Assembly: GCA_964472165.1 (NCBI GenBank)
Contig: CAYYJE010000090.1
Coordinates: forward strand, 1-12,129
DNA: 12,129 nt
Source of the DNA: UBA1413 sp964472165
Lineage (GTDB): Bacteria > Bacteroidota > Bacteroidia > Bacteroidales > Prolixibacteraceae
Reading direction: 5' to 3'
Shown here in pieces: positions 1-6,512 of the stretch. Within the stretch, counting starts at the first letter, position 1; each line of letters begins with the position of its first letter. A program made the translations under genes and the position numbers. A model generated the notes under the pieces. That model saw nothing but the letters and a program-made list of their open reading frames with translations, was not told the origin of the DNA and did not search any database.

Positions 1-778
1 TCCCGGGAGCAATCCCCAGTCCGGTGCAGGCGCCGGCACAGATGGTATTCGAGGAGGTAACAAAGGGATAGGAACCGAAATCGATATCGAGAAGGGTTCC
101 CTGTGCACCTTCGGCAAGCACAGATTTTCCCTGTGCAAGCATCTCATTGATATAGTGTTCGCTGTCGATAAACCGGAATCTTTTCATCACCTCCACGCCT
201 TCAAACCACTCCTTCTCACAGGTTTCCAGCACCGCTTCGTAGTCGAAATGGTAAAAATCGCGCAAAAGGTTTTTGTGGTTACCGATCCGTTCGGCATATT
301 TTGCTTCAAAGTTGTGGCAGATGTCACCTACCCGCAATCCTTCGCGTCCGATCTTGTCGCGGTAGGTGGGGCCTATCCCTTTCAGGGTGGAGCCGATCCG
401 GGTTTCCCCTTTTGCCTGTTCCGACGCCATGTCGAGCAGCCGGTGAGTGGGAAGTATCAGATGGGCTTTCCGCGAAATGAAGAGGTTGGCGGTGAGGTTA
501 AATCCCTTGCACAACAGATTTTCGATCTCTTTTTTGAAAATAACAGGATCGATCACAACCCCGTTCCCGATGATGTTGACTTTGTTGCTCCGGAAAATAC
601 CGGAGGGAATGGTGTGCAGTACCTGCTTGATGTTGTTGAATTCCAGGGTGTGACCGGCATTGGGACCTCCCTGAAACCGGGCGATGATGTCGTAACGGGG
701 AGTGAGAACATCCACTACTTTTCCTTTCCCTTCATCGCCCCATTGCAGGCCCAGCAATACATCTACCTTCATTGTCAT
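1..778 (-). CDS. purA: Adenylosuccinate synthetase, N-terminal 259 residues (3' end outside window)
   Basis: PurA catalyses the GTP-dependent condensation of IMP and aspartate to adenylosuccinate, the first committed step to AMP, in the cytoplasm. The translation contains the family's N-terminal signature LQWGDEGKGK (residues 11-20, with catalytic Asp15 and the P-loop-like GDEGKGK), then GGPNAGHT, IGNGVVIDP, TRIGSTLKGIGPTY and EGAQGTLLDIDFGSYPFVTSS, all in family order. About 60% of a normal protein of roughly 425 residues is present; the frame stays open to the left edge. Two ATGs are in frame (778 and 772, giving MTMK... or MK...). I kept the longer one, but neither has a clear Shine-Dalgarno sequence. 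It lies 173 nt downstream of the Fur-family gene on the same strand, so it may be co-transcribed with it or use its own promoter. Family identity is certain; the exact start is not. Confidence 0.97.
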   Translation of the reverse strand, partial: MTMKVDVLLGLQWGDEGKGKVVDVLTPRYDIIARFQGGPNAGHTLEFNNIKQVLHTIPSGIFRSNKVNIIGNGVVIDPVIFKKEIENLLCKGFNLTANLFISRKAHLILPTHRLLDMASEQAKGETRIGSTLKGIGPTYRDKIGREGLRVGDICHNFEAKYAERIGNHKNLLRDFYHFDYEAVLETCEKEWFEGVEVMKRFRFIDSEHYINEMLAQGKSVLAEGAQGTLLDIDFGSYPFVTSSNTICAGACTGLGIAPG

Positions 779-951
779 GTTGTCGTTTAATCTTTTATTC
801 TTCAATTGTTTAGCATCCTGGTCACAGGGGAAAAGCTACAGGTGATAACCCCTGAAACAGGCCCCTAAAAGTAATAAAAATTTCACATGGGTGTGGCTTT
901 TCACGGCAGAGGCCGGAGTATCCCGCTTATTTGTAAAATTCCGGAAACCTG
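779..951 (-). promoter_or_regulatory. purA leader / fur-purA intergenic region
   Basis: This 173-nt spacer has no credible ORF. Read on the minus strand it holds a near-match to the Bacteroidota -7 element (TACTTTTA, 866-873, 7 of 8 positions against TAnnTTTG) without a recognisable -33 partner. Downstream are two small overlapping hairpins. CCTG-TTT-CAGG occupies 851-861, and a five-pair stem with a 2-nt bulge occupies 839-854 (arms CAGG and CCTG). They share the 851-854 arm and so could not form together. There is no U-tract, so neither is a standard terminator. Whether purA has its own promoter here cannot be decided from sequence alone. Confidence 0.3.
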
Positions 952-1398
952 TCAGTGGTTCGCGGGAAGGTGGTGCCCGTAAATGTAGAGTGTATGGTGA
1001 GAGAGTTTGAAATTGTGTTTGGTGCAGGCCTCCTCGATGATCTCCCGGATGCGCGGGTCGTTGAATTCAACCACATGCCCCGAGTTGATGTCAATCAGGT
1101 GGTCGTGCTGAACCCTGGCAAACGCTTTTTCGAACTGGGCAATGTTGCGCCCGAACTGGTGCTTAACCAGCAATTTACATTCCAGAAGCAATTCGATGGT
1201 ATTGTATAAGGTAGCCCGGCTTACCCTGTAATTCTTGTTTTTCATGGAGATGTAGAGCGATTCCACATCGAAATGGCCCTCGCGCGAATAGATCTCGTCC
1301 ACAATGGCATACCTCTCAGGCGTCTTTCTGTGGCCATGGGTCTCGAGGTATTCGGTAAAAATAAGCTTCACCGTATCCCGTGTTTTCTGGCTACTCAT
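952..1398 (-). CDS. Fur-family transcriptional regulator lacking the CxxC zinc site
   Basis: This is a 148-residue metal-responsive DNA-binding repressor of the Fur superfamily. An N-terminal winged-helix domain (about 1-85) contains the recognition-helix region YRVSRATLYNTIELLLE (57-73), which matches the Fur/PerR pattern. The C-terminal dimerisation domain has the HDH metal-site motif (98-100), VVEF (109-112) and SHHTLYIYGHH (133-143), aligning with E. coli Fur HHHDHLIC..CGKVIEF..NHSLYLYGHC. The CxxC that carries structural zinc in most Fur/PerR proteins is replaced by D103 and S106, and the usual C-terminal Cys pair is absent. Only C74 and C125 occur. Start is the ATG at 1398, 26 nt from a candidate -7 element. 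It lies between rsh and purA. The metal or ligand sensed cannot be read from sequence. In Porphyromonas gingivalis a Fur homologue has been described as haem-responsive, a possible parallel, but orthology is not established here. Confidence 0.92.
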   Translation of the reverse strand: MSSQKTRDTVKLIFTEYLETHGHRKTPERYAIVDEIYSREGHFDVESLYISMKNKNYRVSRATLYNTIELLLECKLLVKHQFGRNIAQFEKAFARVQHDHLIDINSGHVVEFNDPRIREIIEEACTKHNFKLSHHTLYIYGHHLPANH

Positions 1399-1424
1399 AC
1401 TTAATCCAATTTTAAATAGTGGTT

Positions 1425-1432
1425 CAAAAATA
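1425..1432 (-). promoter_or_regulatory. Candidate Bacteroidota -7 promoter element of the Fur-family gene
   Basis: The minus strand reads TATTTTTG, an exact match to the Bacteroidota -7 consensus TAnnTTTG, 26 nt before the ATG at 1398. No clear TTTG -33 box is present at the expected 19-21 nt spacing. The same octamer lies 20 nt before miaA, which supports its use as a promoter element. It suggests the Fur-family gene can be expressed independently of rsh upstream. Confidence 0.5.
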
Positions 1433-1449
1433 GGATTATTTTCATTATC
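1431..1449 (-). promoter_or_regulatory. Fur-box-like sequence overlapping the promoter of the Fur-family gene
   Basis: The minus strand reads GATAATGAAAATAATCCTA. It matches the classical 19-bp Fur box (GATAATGATAATCATTATC) at 14 of 19 positions, including the first eight in a row. It abuts and overlaps the -7 element by two bases, so a bound repressor would block the promoter, as in autoregulated fur genes. The region is AT-rich, so chance similarity is possible, and this Fur-family protein may not share the E. coli recognition sequence. Confidence 0.35.
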
Positions 1450-1464
1450 CGCACCTATGGGTGG

Positions 1465-3699
1465 TTAATCGTTCAGATTTTCAACACGTGTTACCTTATC
1501 GATACCTTTTATCTTTCCCAACTCTCCGATCAGGACGTTCAAATCGTCGGCACTGTGGATATAAAGGAAGAGGTCGCCCTCGAAAAGTCCGTCGTGGGTG
1601 TCGAATTTGACGGAGCGCATGTTGATGCTGTGAAGTTTGGAGATGATGGTGGTAATGTCGTTGACGATACCCATCCGGTCGAATCCGCTCAGGCTCAGCC
1701 GGGTGAGGTAGGAGAGTTTTTTGAAACGGGTCCATTCGGCGTTGATGATCTTGTAGCCGTGGCTGGCGACCAGTTTCTCCGCTTTCGGACAATTTTTCTT
1801 GTGGATGATGACGTGGTCGCCTGCGCTGATGTATCCGATCACATCGTCGCCCGGGATGGGGTTGCAGCAGCGGGCAAGGCTGTAGGCGATATCGTCGGGA
1901 TTCTCCTTCAGAAGGAAAGGTTTTTTCTTGTCCATCAGCTCAGCAGGTCCTTCTTCCTGCAGGTCGTCGGCAGGAATTTCCACCCCCTTCTTTTTCCCCT
2001 TGAAGGTGATGTCCCAGTATTTGATGAATTTGTTGCGCGATTTCTGAGCCAGAATTTTGTCCAGTTCTTCGAGTTTGACGATTCCCATCCCCACTTCGGA
2101 ATACAACTGCTCCTTGTTGTTCATGTTGTAATGGGCGACAATTTTCTTGATGGTGTTGGCCACCAGGGGGGCATTCAGCCTTTTGACGGCTTCCTCGACC
2201 ATCACCTTTCCGGCTTCGAGGTGCTTGTGGGTATCGGCCCTGAGCGCTTCTTTCACTTTACTTCTGGCTTTGGCCGTGGTGATAAAGCTGAGCCATTCGT
2301 GCTGTGGGATCTGGTTTTCGGAGGTCAGAATCTCCACCTGGTCTCCGTTTTGAAGGATATGGTTCGGGGGGACCAGTTTCTGGTTGATTTTTGCCCCGAT
2401 GCATTTATTCCCGAGGTTGGTGTGGATTTCGTAGGCCACATCGATGACCGAGGAATTCTTGGGAAGTTTGATGGTTTTCCCTTTAGGGGTAAATACCACG
2501 ATCTCAGAGGCAAAGAGGTCGAGTTTGAATTCGTCCAGAAATTCGAAGGCATCGTATTCCGAATTGGCCAGATGGTCGCGGAGCCTGATGATCCAGCGGT
2601 CGAGTTCATTCTCGGTGGTCTGGGAATCCTTATACCTGTAATGGGCGGCAAAGCCATATTCGGCAATCTGGTCCATCCGTTCGGTGCGGATCTGTACTTC
2701 AACCCATTTTCCCTGAGGGCCCATCACGGTCACATGGAGCGACTCGTACCCGTTGGCCCGGGGCATGGTAATCCAGTCCCTGATGCGGTCGGGTTTCGGA
2801 GAGTAGATGTCGGTGACCAGGGAGAGCACTTCAAAGCACTGGCGCTTTTCGGAGATGGCGGGCTTGGCTTTTAGGATGATCCGGATGGCCAGCAGGTCGT
2901 AAACCTCGTCGAAGGTGACCCCTTTGGTGTGCATTTTGGTCCAGATCGAAAACATCGACTTAAGGCGATGGGTGACGGTACATTCGATTGCTTCCTCTGC
3001 CAGCCGCTTCCGGATGGGGGTGATGAACTCGTTGACCAGGTAATTCCGTTTCTCTTCCTGGTCGTGAAGCTGGTAGAGCAGGTGATTGTAGTCTTCGGGA
3101 TGCTTGAACTTGAAGCTCAGCTCTTCCAGCTCGTTTTTGATGGCGTAGAGCCCGAGCCGGTGAGCCAGGGGAGCGTAAAGATAAAGGGTTTCGCCCGACA
3201 CCTTCAGTTGTTTCAGGGGGGGCAGCGACTCGAGAGTCCGCATGTTGTGGAGCCTGTCGGCCAGTTTGATCAGGATCACCCGCACGTCGTCCGACAACGT
3301 CATCAGCATCTTCTTGAGGGTGAGGGCCTGCCGGGTATCCATTTCACCCGACAATTTGGTAAGCCCGTCGACGATCCGGGATACATTTTCCCCGAAAAGG
3401 TTTTTGATGTCTTCCACGGTGAAGTCGGTATCTTCGACCACGTCGTGGAGGATGGCTGCGATCACCGAGGTGGCTCCCAGGCCCAGGTCGTGGGCTACCA
3501 CGGTGGCTACTGCAATGGGATGAATGATATAAGGTTCTCCCGACTTCCTCCGGACCCCGTCGTGGGCGGCATTGGCAAAAATGAAGGCCTTGTCGACCTT
3601 TTCCATCCGCTCTGTATCGAACCGCTTGCCGATTTCCCGTTTCAGGTCATCGTAACAGTCGTTGATCTGCCTTATTTCAGCCTTTGTAAAGAGTGACAT
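1465..3699 (-). CDS. rsh: Bifunctional (p)ppGpp synthetase/hydrolase (RelA/SpoT homologue, Rsh)
   Basis: This 744-residue long-form RSH enzyme makes (p)ppGpp from ATP and GDP/GTP and hydrolyses it, controlling the stringent response. The hydrolase HD domain has RRKSGEPYIIHP (50-61), HDVVED (85-90) and ADRLHNMRT (147-155), so the hydrolase site looks intact. The synthetase domain has FDEVYDLLAIRI (263-274), RIRDW (305-309), GYESLH (317-322) and EVQIRTE (334-340). The TGS domain spans about 400-460. A Cys-containing region (CCNPIPGDD 611-619, C637) precedes a C-terminal ACT domain (about 665-740). The motif that separates bifunctional Rel (RxKD) from monofunctional RelA (ExDD) reads RIRD, closer to the bifunctional type. 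The ATG at 3699 lies inside the 3' end of gmhB, giving a 23-nt overlap and implying translational coupling. Both activities are inferred from preserved motifs. Confidence 0.97.
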   Translation of the reverse strand: MSLFTKAEIRQINDCYDDLKREIGKRFDTERMEKVDKAFIFANAAHDGVRRKSGEPYIIHPIAVATVVAHDLGLGATSVIAAILHDVVEDTDFTVEDIKNLFGENVSRIVDGLTKLSGEMDTRQALTLKKMLMTLSDDVRVILIKLADRLHNMRTLESLPPLKQLKVSGETLYLYAPLAHRLGLYAIKNELEELSFKFKHPEDYNHLLYQLHDQEEKRNYLVNEFITPIRKRLAEEAIECTVTHRLKSMFSIWTKMHTKGVTFDEVYDLLAIRIILKAKPAISEKRQCFEVLSLVTDIYSPKPDRIRDWITMPRANGYESLHVTVMGPQGKWVEVQIRTERMDQIAEYGFAAHYRYKDSQTTENELDRWIIRLRDHLANSEYDAFEFLDEFKLDLFASEIVVFTPKGKTIKLPKNSSVIDVAYEIHTNLGNKCIGAKINQKLVPPNHILQNGDQVEILTSENQIPQHEWLSFITTAKARSKVKEALRADTHKHLEAGKVMVEEAVKRLNAPLVANTIKKIVAHYNMNNKEQLYSEVGMGIVKLEELDKILAQKSRNKFIKYWDITFKGKKKGVEIPADDLQEEGPAELMDKKKPFLLKENPDDIAYSLARCCNPIPGDDVIGYISAGDHVIIHKKNCPKAEKLVASHGYKIINAEWTRFKKLSYLTRLSLSGFDRMGIVNDITTIISKLHSINMRSVKFDTHDGLFEGDLFLYIHSADDLNVLIGELGKIKGIDKVTRVENLND

Positions 3700-4171
3700 T
3701 TTCCCGTGTTATTGCTCCTGTTTCCCTGACCAGATAATTGGTGCCGATGCCGGCATTCATTCCTGCCTGCACATCGCTGACTTTGTCGCCGAACAATACC
3801 GACCTGCGTGCATCGACCCCGTACTCCCTGATGGCGTCAAGGATCATGCCGGGCGCCGGTTTCCGGCAGGTACACGGTCCCGTGATGCCGGGATGGTGCG
3901 GACAGTAATAGATTCCCGTGAGCTCAATTCCTCTTTCCCTGAACTGCTCCCTCATCCAGGTGTGCAGCACTTCCACATCCGCGGAAGTGTAATATCCCCT
4001 GGCGATGCCTGCCTGGTTGGTGATTACAAAAATAAGATATTGACGCAAGTAATAGCTACGTGTCAGCTCAAAAATTCCATCCCTGAATTCGAAATCCTCC
4101 ACCCTGAATACGTAGTTTTTTTCCACGTTGATGGTACCGTCGCGGTCCAGGAAGAGGGCTCTCTTTTTCAT
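3677..4171 (-). CDS. gmhB: D-glycero-D-manno-heptose 1,7-bisphosphate 7-phosphatase (HAD family)
   Basis: This cytoplasmic HAD phosphatase removes the 7-phosphate from D-glycero-D-manno-heptose 1,7-bisphosphate, the third step of activated heptose synthesis. The 164 residues carry HAD motif I (LDRDGT, D9 and D11), motif II (TNQ, 51-53), the GmhB-type zinc loop (C90, H92, C100, C102, in CPHHP...GPCTCRKP), the following K104, and GDKVSD (128-133). Length is somewhat below the E. coli enzyme (about 190). GmhB enzymes act on the alpha or beta anomer; sequence inspection alone does not decide which, but adjacent hddA and hddC argue for the alpha-anomer (GDP) pathway. The start overlaps the end of hddC by 4 nt, and its last 23 nt overlap the start of rsh. 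Confidence 0.94.
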   Translation of the reverse strand: MKKRALFLDRDGTINVEKNYVFRVEDFEFRDGIFELTRSYYLRQYLIFVITNQAGIARGYYTSADVEVLHTWMREQFRERGIELTGIYYCPHHPGITGPCTCRKPAPGMILDAIREYGVDARRSVLFGDKVSDVQAGMNAGIGTNYLVRETGAITRENVTLYKG

Positions 4172-4881
4172 GCCCCGGGATTTTCCGGCAGGATCTGCGC
4201 CGCCTTGCCGTAAGTTTCGGGAAGTCCGATATCAAGGAACGGGGCATCGGAGATCACCCCGAAGAGGCGTTTCCAGGAAGTGGATTTCTCCAGGAAATCT
4301 GTTTCCAGAGAAAATCGGGGAGGGAGTTTCGCGGAAGCGAAAAGGTTGCTTTTCATCAGGTAGACTCCGCCATTGATCAATCCCGGGGTTGCAGAGCCGG
4401 TTTTCTCCCGGAAAGCGATGATCCGTCCGTCAGAAGCCATCCCGATGGTCCCGTACCGCGATGCATCCTCCACCTTTCTCAGGACGATGACCATGTCGGC
4501 CTGCTGCCGGCGGTATATCTCTTCGGGCAATTCGAAGGGGACCGGGAACCAGGTGTCGCCATTGACCACAAACAACTCTTCAGAAAGCGCCGATTCAAGC
4601 GCCAGCCGCAATCCGCCTCCGGTTCCCAGAGGGCTGTTTTCCACGGCATAGACCACTTCACACCCTTTGTACAGCGTTCTGAAAAAGTTACGGATCATCT
4701 CATGTAAGTGGCCCACCGACAGGATGATGCGGTTTATTCCTTTGGTGGTCAGGTCGTCGAGCAGATAAGCCAGGAACGGGTGGCCGTTGATTTCAGCCAT
4801 GGGTTTGGGTCGGTCACTGACCAGCGGCCTTAGCCGTGTTCCCAAACCTCCTGCCAGGACGATCGCTTCACGGGTGATCAT
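4168..4881 (-). CDS. hddC: D-glycero-alpha-D-manno-heptose 1-phosphate guanylyltransferase
   Basis: This 237-residue sugar-phosphate nucleotidyltransferase probably transfers GMP from GTP to heptose 1-phosphate, giving GDP-D-glycero-alpha-D-manno-heptose. The N-terminus has the signature LAGGLGTRLRP (9-19) with K26 in DRPKPM. Further on are GTGGGLRLA (86-94), the metal-binding NGDT (107-110), FREK (157-160), INGGVY (169-174) and FLDIG (215-219). Fold alone would also fit a mannose-1-phosphate or glucose-1-phosphate nucleotidyltransferase. The HddC call rests on its place between gmhA and gmhB with hddA upstream. The ADP-heptose pathway uses an unrelated cytidylyltransferase-fold domain (HldE/HldC), which is absent here. 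Both ends overlap neighbours by 4 nt (ATGA type), indicating translational coupling. The nucleotide preference is inferred. Confidence 0.9.
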   Translation of the reverse strand: MITREAIVLAGGLGTRLRPLVSDRPKPMAEINGHPFLAYLLDDLTTKGINRIILSVGHLHEMIRNFFRTLYKGCEVVYAVENSPLGTGGGLRLALESALSEELFVVNGDTWFPVPFELPEEIYRRQQADMVIVLRKVEDASRYGTIGMASDGRIIAFREKTGSATPGLINGGVYLMKSNLFASAKLPPRFSLETDFLEKSTSWKRLFGVISDAPFLDIGLPETYGKAAQILPENPGA

Positions 4882-5459
4882 GCGAAGACCATTTTTTCGG
4901 CAATTTCACACAGGATATGACCCAGGGTGATGTGTCCCTCCTGGATGCGGGGAGTTTCAGTGGAAGGGACCCTGAGGAGGTAGTCGCACTCCTCTTTCAT
5001 TTTCCCTCCGCTTTCACCGGTAAGGCCGATGATGGTCATTCCCTTGCGGCGTGCAGCCGCCATGGCTTCCAGAATGTTGACGGAATTGCCGCTTGTGGAG
5101 AGGGCCACCAGCAGGTCTCCGGAATTCCCAAACCCTTCGATATAGCGGGCATAGGCCCTTTCAAAACTGTAATCGTTGGAGACAGCCGTCAGGAACGAGC
5201 TGTTGGTGTGGCAGGCTTCTGCAGGCAAAGCCGGCCTGTCGATACAGAATTTCCCCGACAGCTCAGCCGCAAGGTGCTGTGCATCGGCGGCACTTCCTCC
5301 GTTTCCGCAAAAATAGACGCGGTGTCCTCCCGACAAAACTTCATAAAGGTGAAGGGCCGCTTCTCCGGTGGTTTTCATCAGCACGGCGTCGTCGAGCATC
5401 CGCTGTTTTATACCGATGCTCTCCCTGAGGCGTGTGGTGACAGTGTTGAGTGGTTCCAT
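4878..5459 (-). CDS. gmhA: Sedoheptulose 7-phosphate isomerase
   Basis: GmhA converts sedoheptulose 7-phosphate to D-glycero-D-manno-heptose 7-phosphate, the entry step of activated heptose synthesis, in the cytoplasm. The 193-residue length is that of the family. A single SIS domain shows CGNGGSAADAQHLAAEL (51-67), STSGNS (121-126), GLTG (145-148) and the C-terminal IQEGHITLGHILCE (172-185). H62, E66, Q173 and H181 match the zinc/catalytic set of E. coli GmhA (H61, E65, Q172, H180), so the enzyme should be active. It starts 30 nt after hddA and its stop overlaps the hddC start by 4 nt. No Shine-Dalgarno sequence is evident before the ATG at 5459, as is common in this phylum. Confidence 0.97.
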   Translation of the reverse strand: MEPLNTVTTRLRESIGIKQRMLDDAVLMKTTGEAALHLYEVLSGGHRVYFCGNGGSAADAQHLAAELSGKFCIDRPALPAEACHTNSSFLTAVSNDYSFERAYARYIEGFGNSGDLLVALSTSGNSVNILEAMAAARRKGMTIIGLTGESGGKMKEECDYLLRVPSTETPRIQEGHITLGHILCEIAEKMVFA

Positions 5460-5489
5460 ATTTCTACAACAGTTAATTTTGGGGTTGGT

Positions 5490-6512
5490 TCAGATGGTCC
5501 AGGTGCTGAGACCATGTGAGGTAAATTCGAATGGGGTGACTTCCCCCCTGAAACGGGAGAGTGCTTCAATAACCCTGAAGCGGCTGGCTCCCGGGCAGAA
5601 GAAAAACATATATCCGCCGCCGCCGGCCCCTGAGATCTTCCCTCCCAGGGCCCCGGCCTTGCGGGCAGCCTCGTATATTTCGTCAATGACGGGATTGGTG
5701 ATTCCTTCGGCCATCTCCTTTTTATAGTGCCATCCTTCATGCATCAGTTCACCGATCCGGTTGAGGGCTCCCCTGAGAAGGGCTTCCTTCATGAGGGTAG
5801 CCATCTCCCTGGTTTTGTGCATGGCTTCCACGGAGGCAAGGCGGTTTTGGCGGATACTCTCCTGCTGTTTCCCGATGATTTCCGAAGAGAGCCTGCTGGT
5901 TCCGGTGTAAAAAAGCACCATATTGAGGGCCAGTTCGTTCAGTGTTTCGGGTTTGATCCGCAGGGGATTGACGATCACCTTGTCGTCGGGGAAAAACTCC
6001 ATGAAGTTGACGCCCCCGAAGGTGGCTGCATACTGGTCCTGTTTCCCTCCCGAGTAACCCAGGTCAATCCGTTCGACCTGGTAAGCCAGGTAGGCCAGGT
6101 CATATTCTCCCAGGGGAAGCCTGAGCCATTCGACGAAAGCTCCCAGCACTGCGGTTACCAGCGTGGAGGAGGATCCCAGCCCGGAGCCGGGAGGGGCATC
6201 CACGTAGGTGATCAGTTTGAAGGAGAGGGGTTTCCCTGTAAAATCTTTCACTACCCGGTTGTAAATACCCTTCAGCAGGTCGAGACGGCCATCAAGGGGC
6301 AAAACCGCTTCCGACGGATATTCAAGGGTTTCCCCTTTGTCTTCCGCGGAGAAAACTATCCTGCCATTTTCCAGAGGAACAATGGTGGCATAGGCATACC
6401 TGTTGATGGTGGCATTCAGGATCGCCCCGCCGTAAATATCGGAATAGGGAGATACATCGGTACCCCCGCCGGCCAGCCCGAGCCGTAAAGGTGCTTTGCT
6501 TCGTATCAGCAT
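5490..6512 (-). CDS. hddA: D-glycero-alpha-D-manno-heptose 7-phosphate kinase (GHMP family)
   Basis: HddA phosphorylates D-glycero-D-manno-heptose 7-phosphate at C1 with ATP, giving the 1,7-bisphosphate that GmhB acts on. The 340 residues show the three GHMP-kinase motifs in order: APLRLGLAGGGTDVSPY (7-23), the ATP loop PPGSGLGSSST (107-117) and KISGAGGGGYM (292-302). The HddA-typical GGKQDQYAATFGG lies at 155-167. This GHMP kinase, and not the PfkB-type kinase of HldE, marks the GDP-alpha-heptose branch over the ADP-beta-heptose branch. Fucokinase and related GHMP kinases share motifs, but the adjacent gmhA/gmhB/hddC make the heptose substrate much more likely. The ATG overlaps the last 7 nt of the glycosyltransferase gene, so the two are probably co-translated. 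Confidence 0.94.
   Translation of the reverse strand: MLIRSKAPLRLGLAGGGTDVSPYSDIYGGAILNATINRYAYATIVPLENGRIVFSAEDKGETLEYPSEAVLPLDGRLDLLKGIYNRVVKDFTGKPLSFKLITYVDAPPGSGLGSSSTLVTAVLGAFVEWLRLPLGEYDLAYLAYQVERIDLGYSGGKQDQYAATFGGVNFMEFFPDDKVIVNPLRIKPETLNELALNMVLFYTGTSRLSSEIIGKQQESIRQNRLASVEAMHKTREMATLMKEALLRGALNRIGELMHEGWHYKKEMAEGITNPVIDEIYEAARKAGALGGKISGAGGGGYMFFFCPGASRFRVIEALSRFRGEVTPFEFTSHGLSTWTI

Noticed and set aside
155..790. Plus-strand open frame of 211 codons opposite purA
   Set aside because: It lies entirely antisense to the unmistakable PurA N-terminus and has no recognisable domain.
1452..1465. Hairpin just after the rsh stop (CACC-CATA-GGTG) as a terminator
   Set aside because: The stem is only 4 bp and no T-run follows, so it is not an intrinsic terminator. 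Read-through from rsh into the Fur-family gene remains possible.
1555..2874. Long plus-strand open frame (439 codons) opposite rsh
   Set aside because: It is antisense to a gene whose every domain motif is recognisable. The translation is low in structure, rich in G/V/F/D from reverse-complement codon bias, and has no family signature.
4168..6512. ADP-heptose (LPS inner-core) pathway instead of GDP-heptose
   Set aside because: The kinase is GHMP-type and the transferase is of the NTP_transferase fold. The ADP route uses the PfkB-type kinase and cytidylyltransferase-fold domain of HldE, neither of which is seen.
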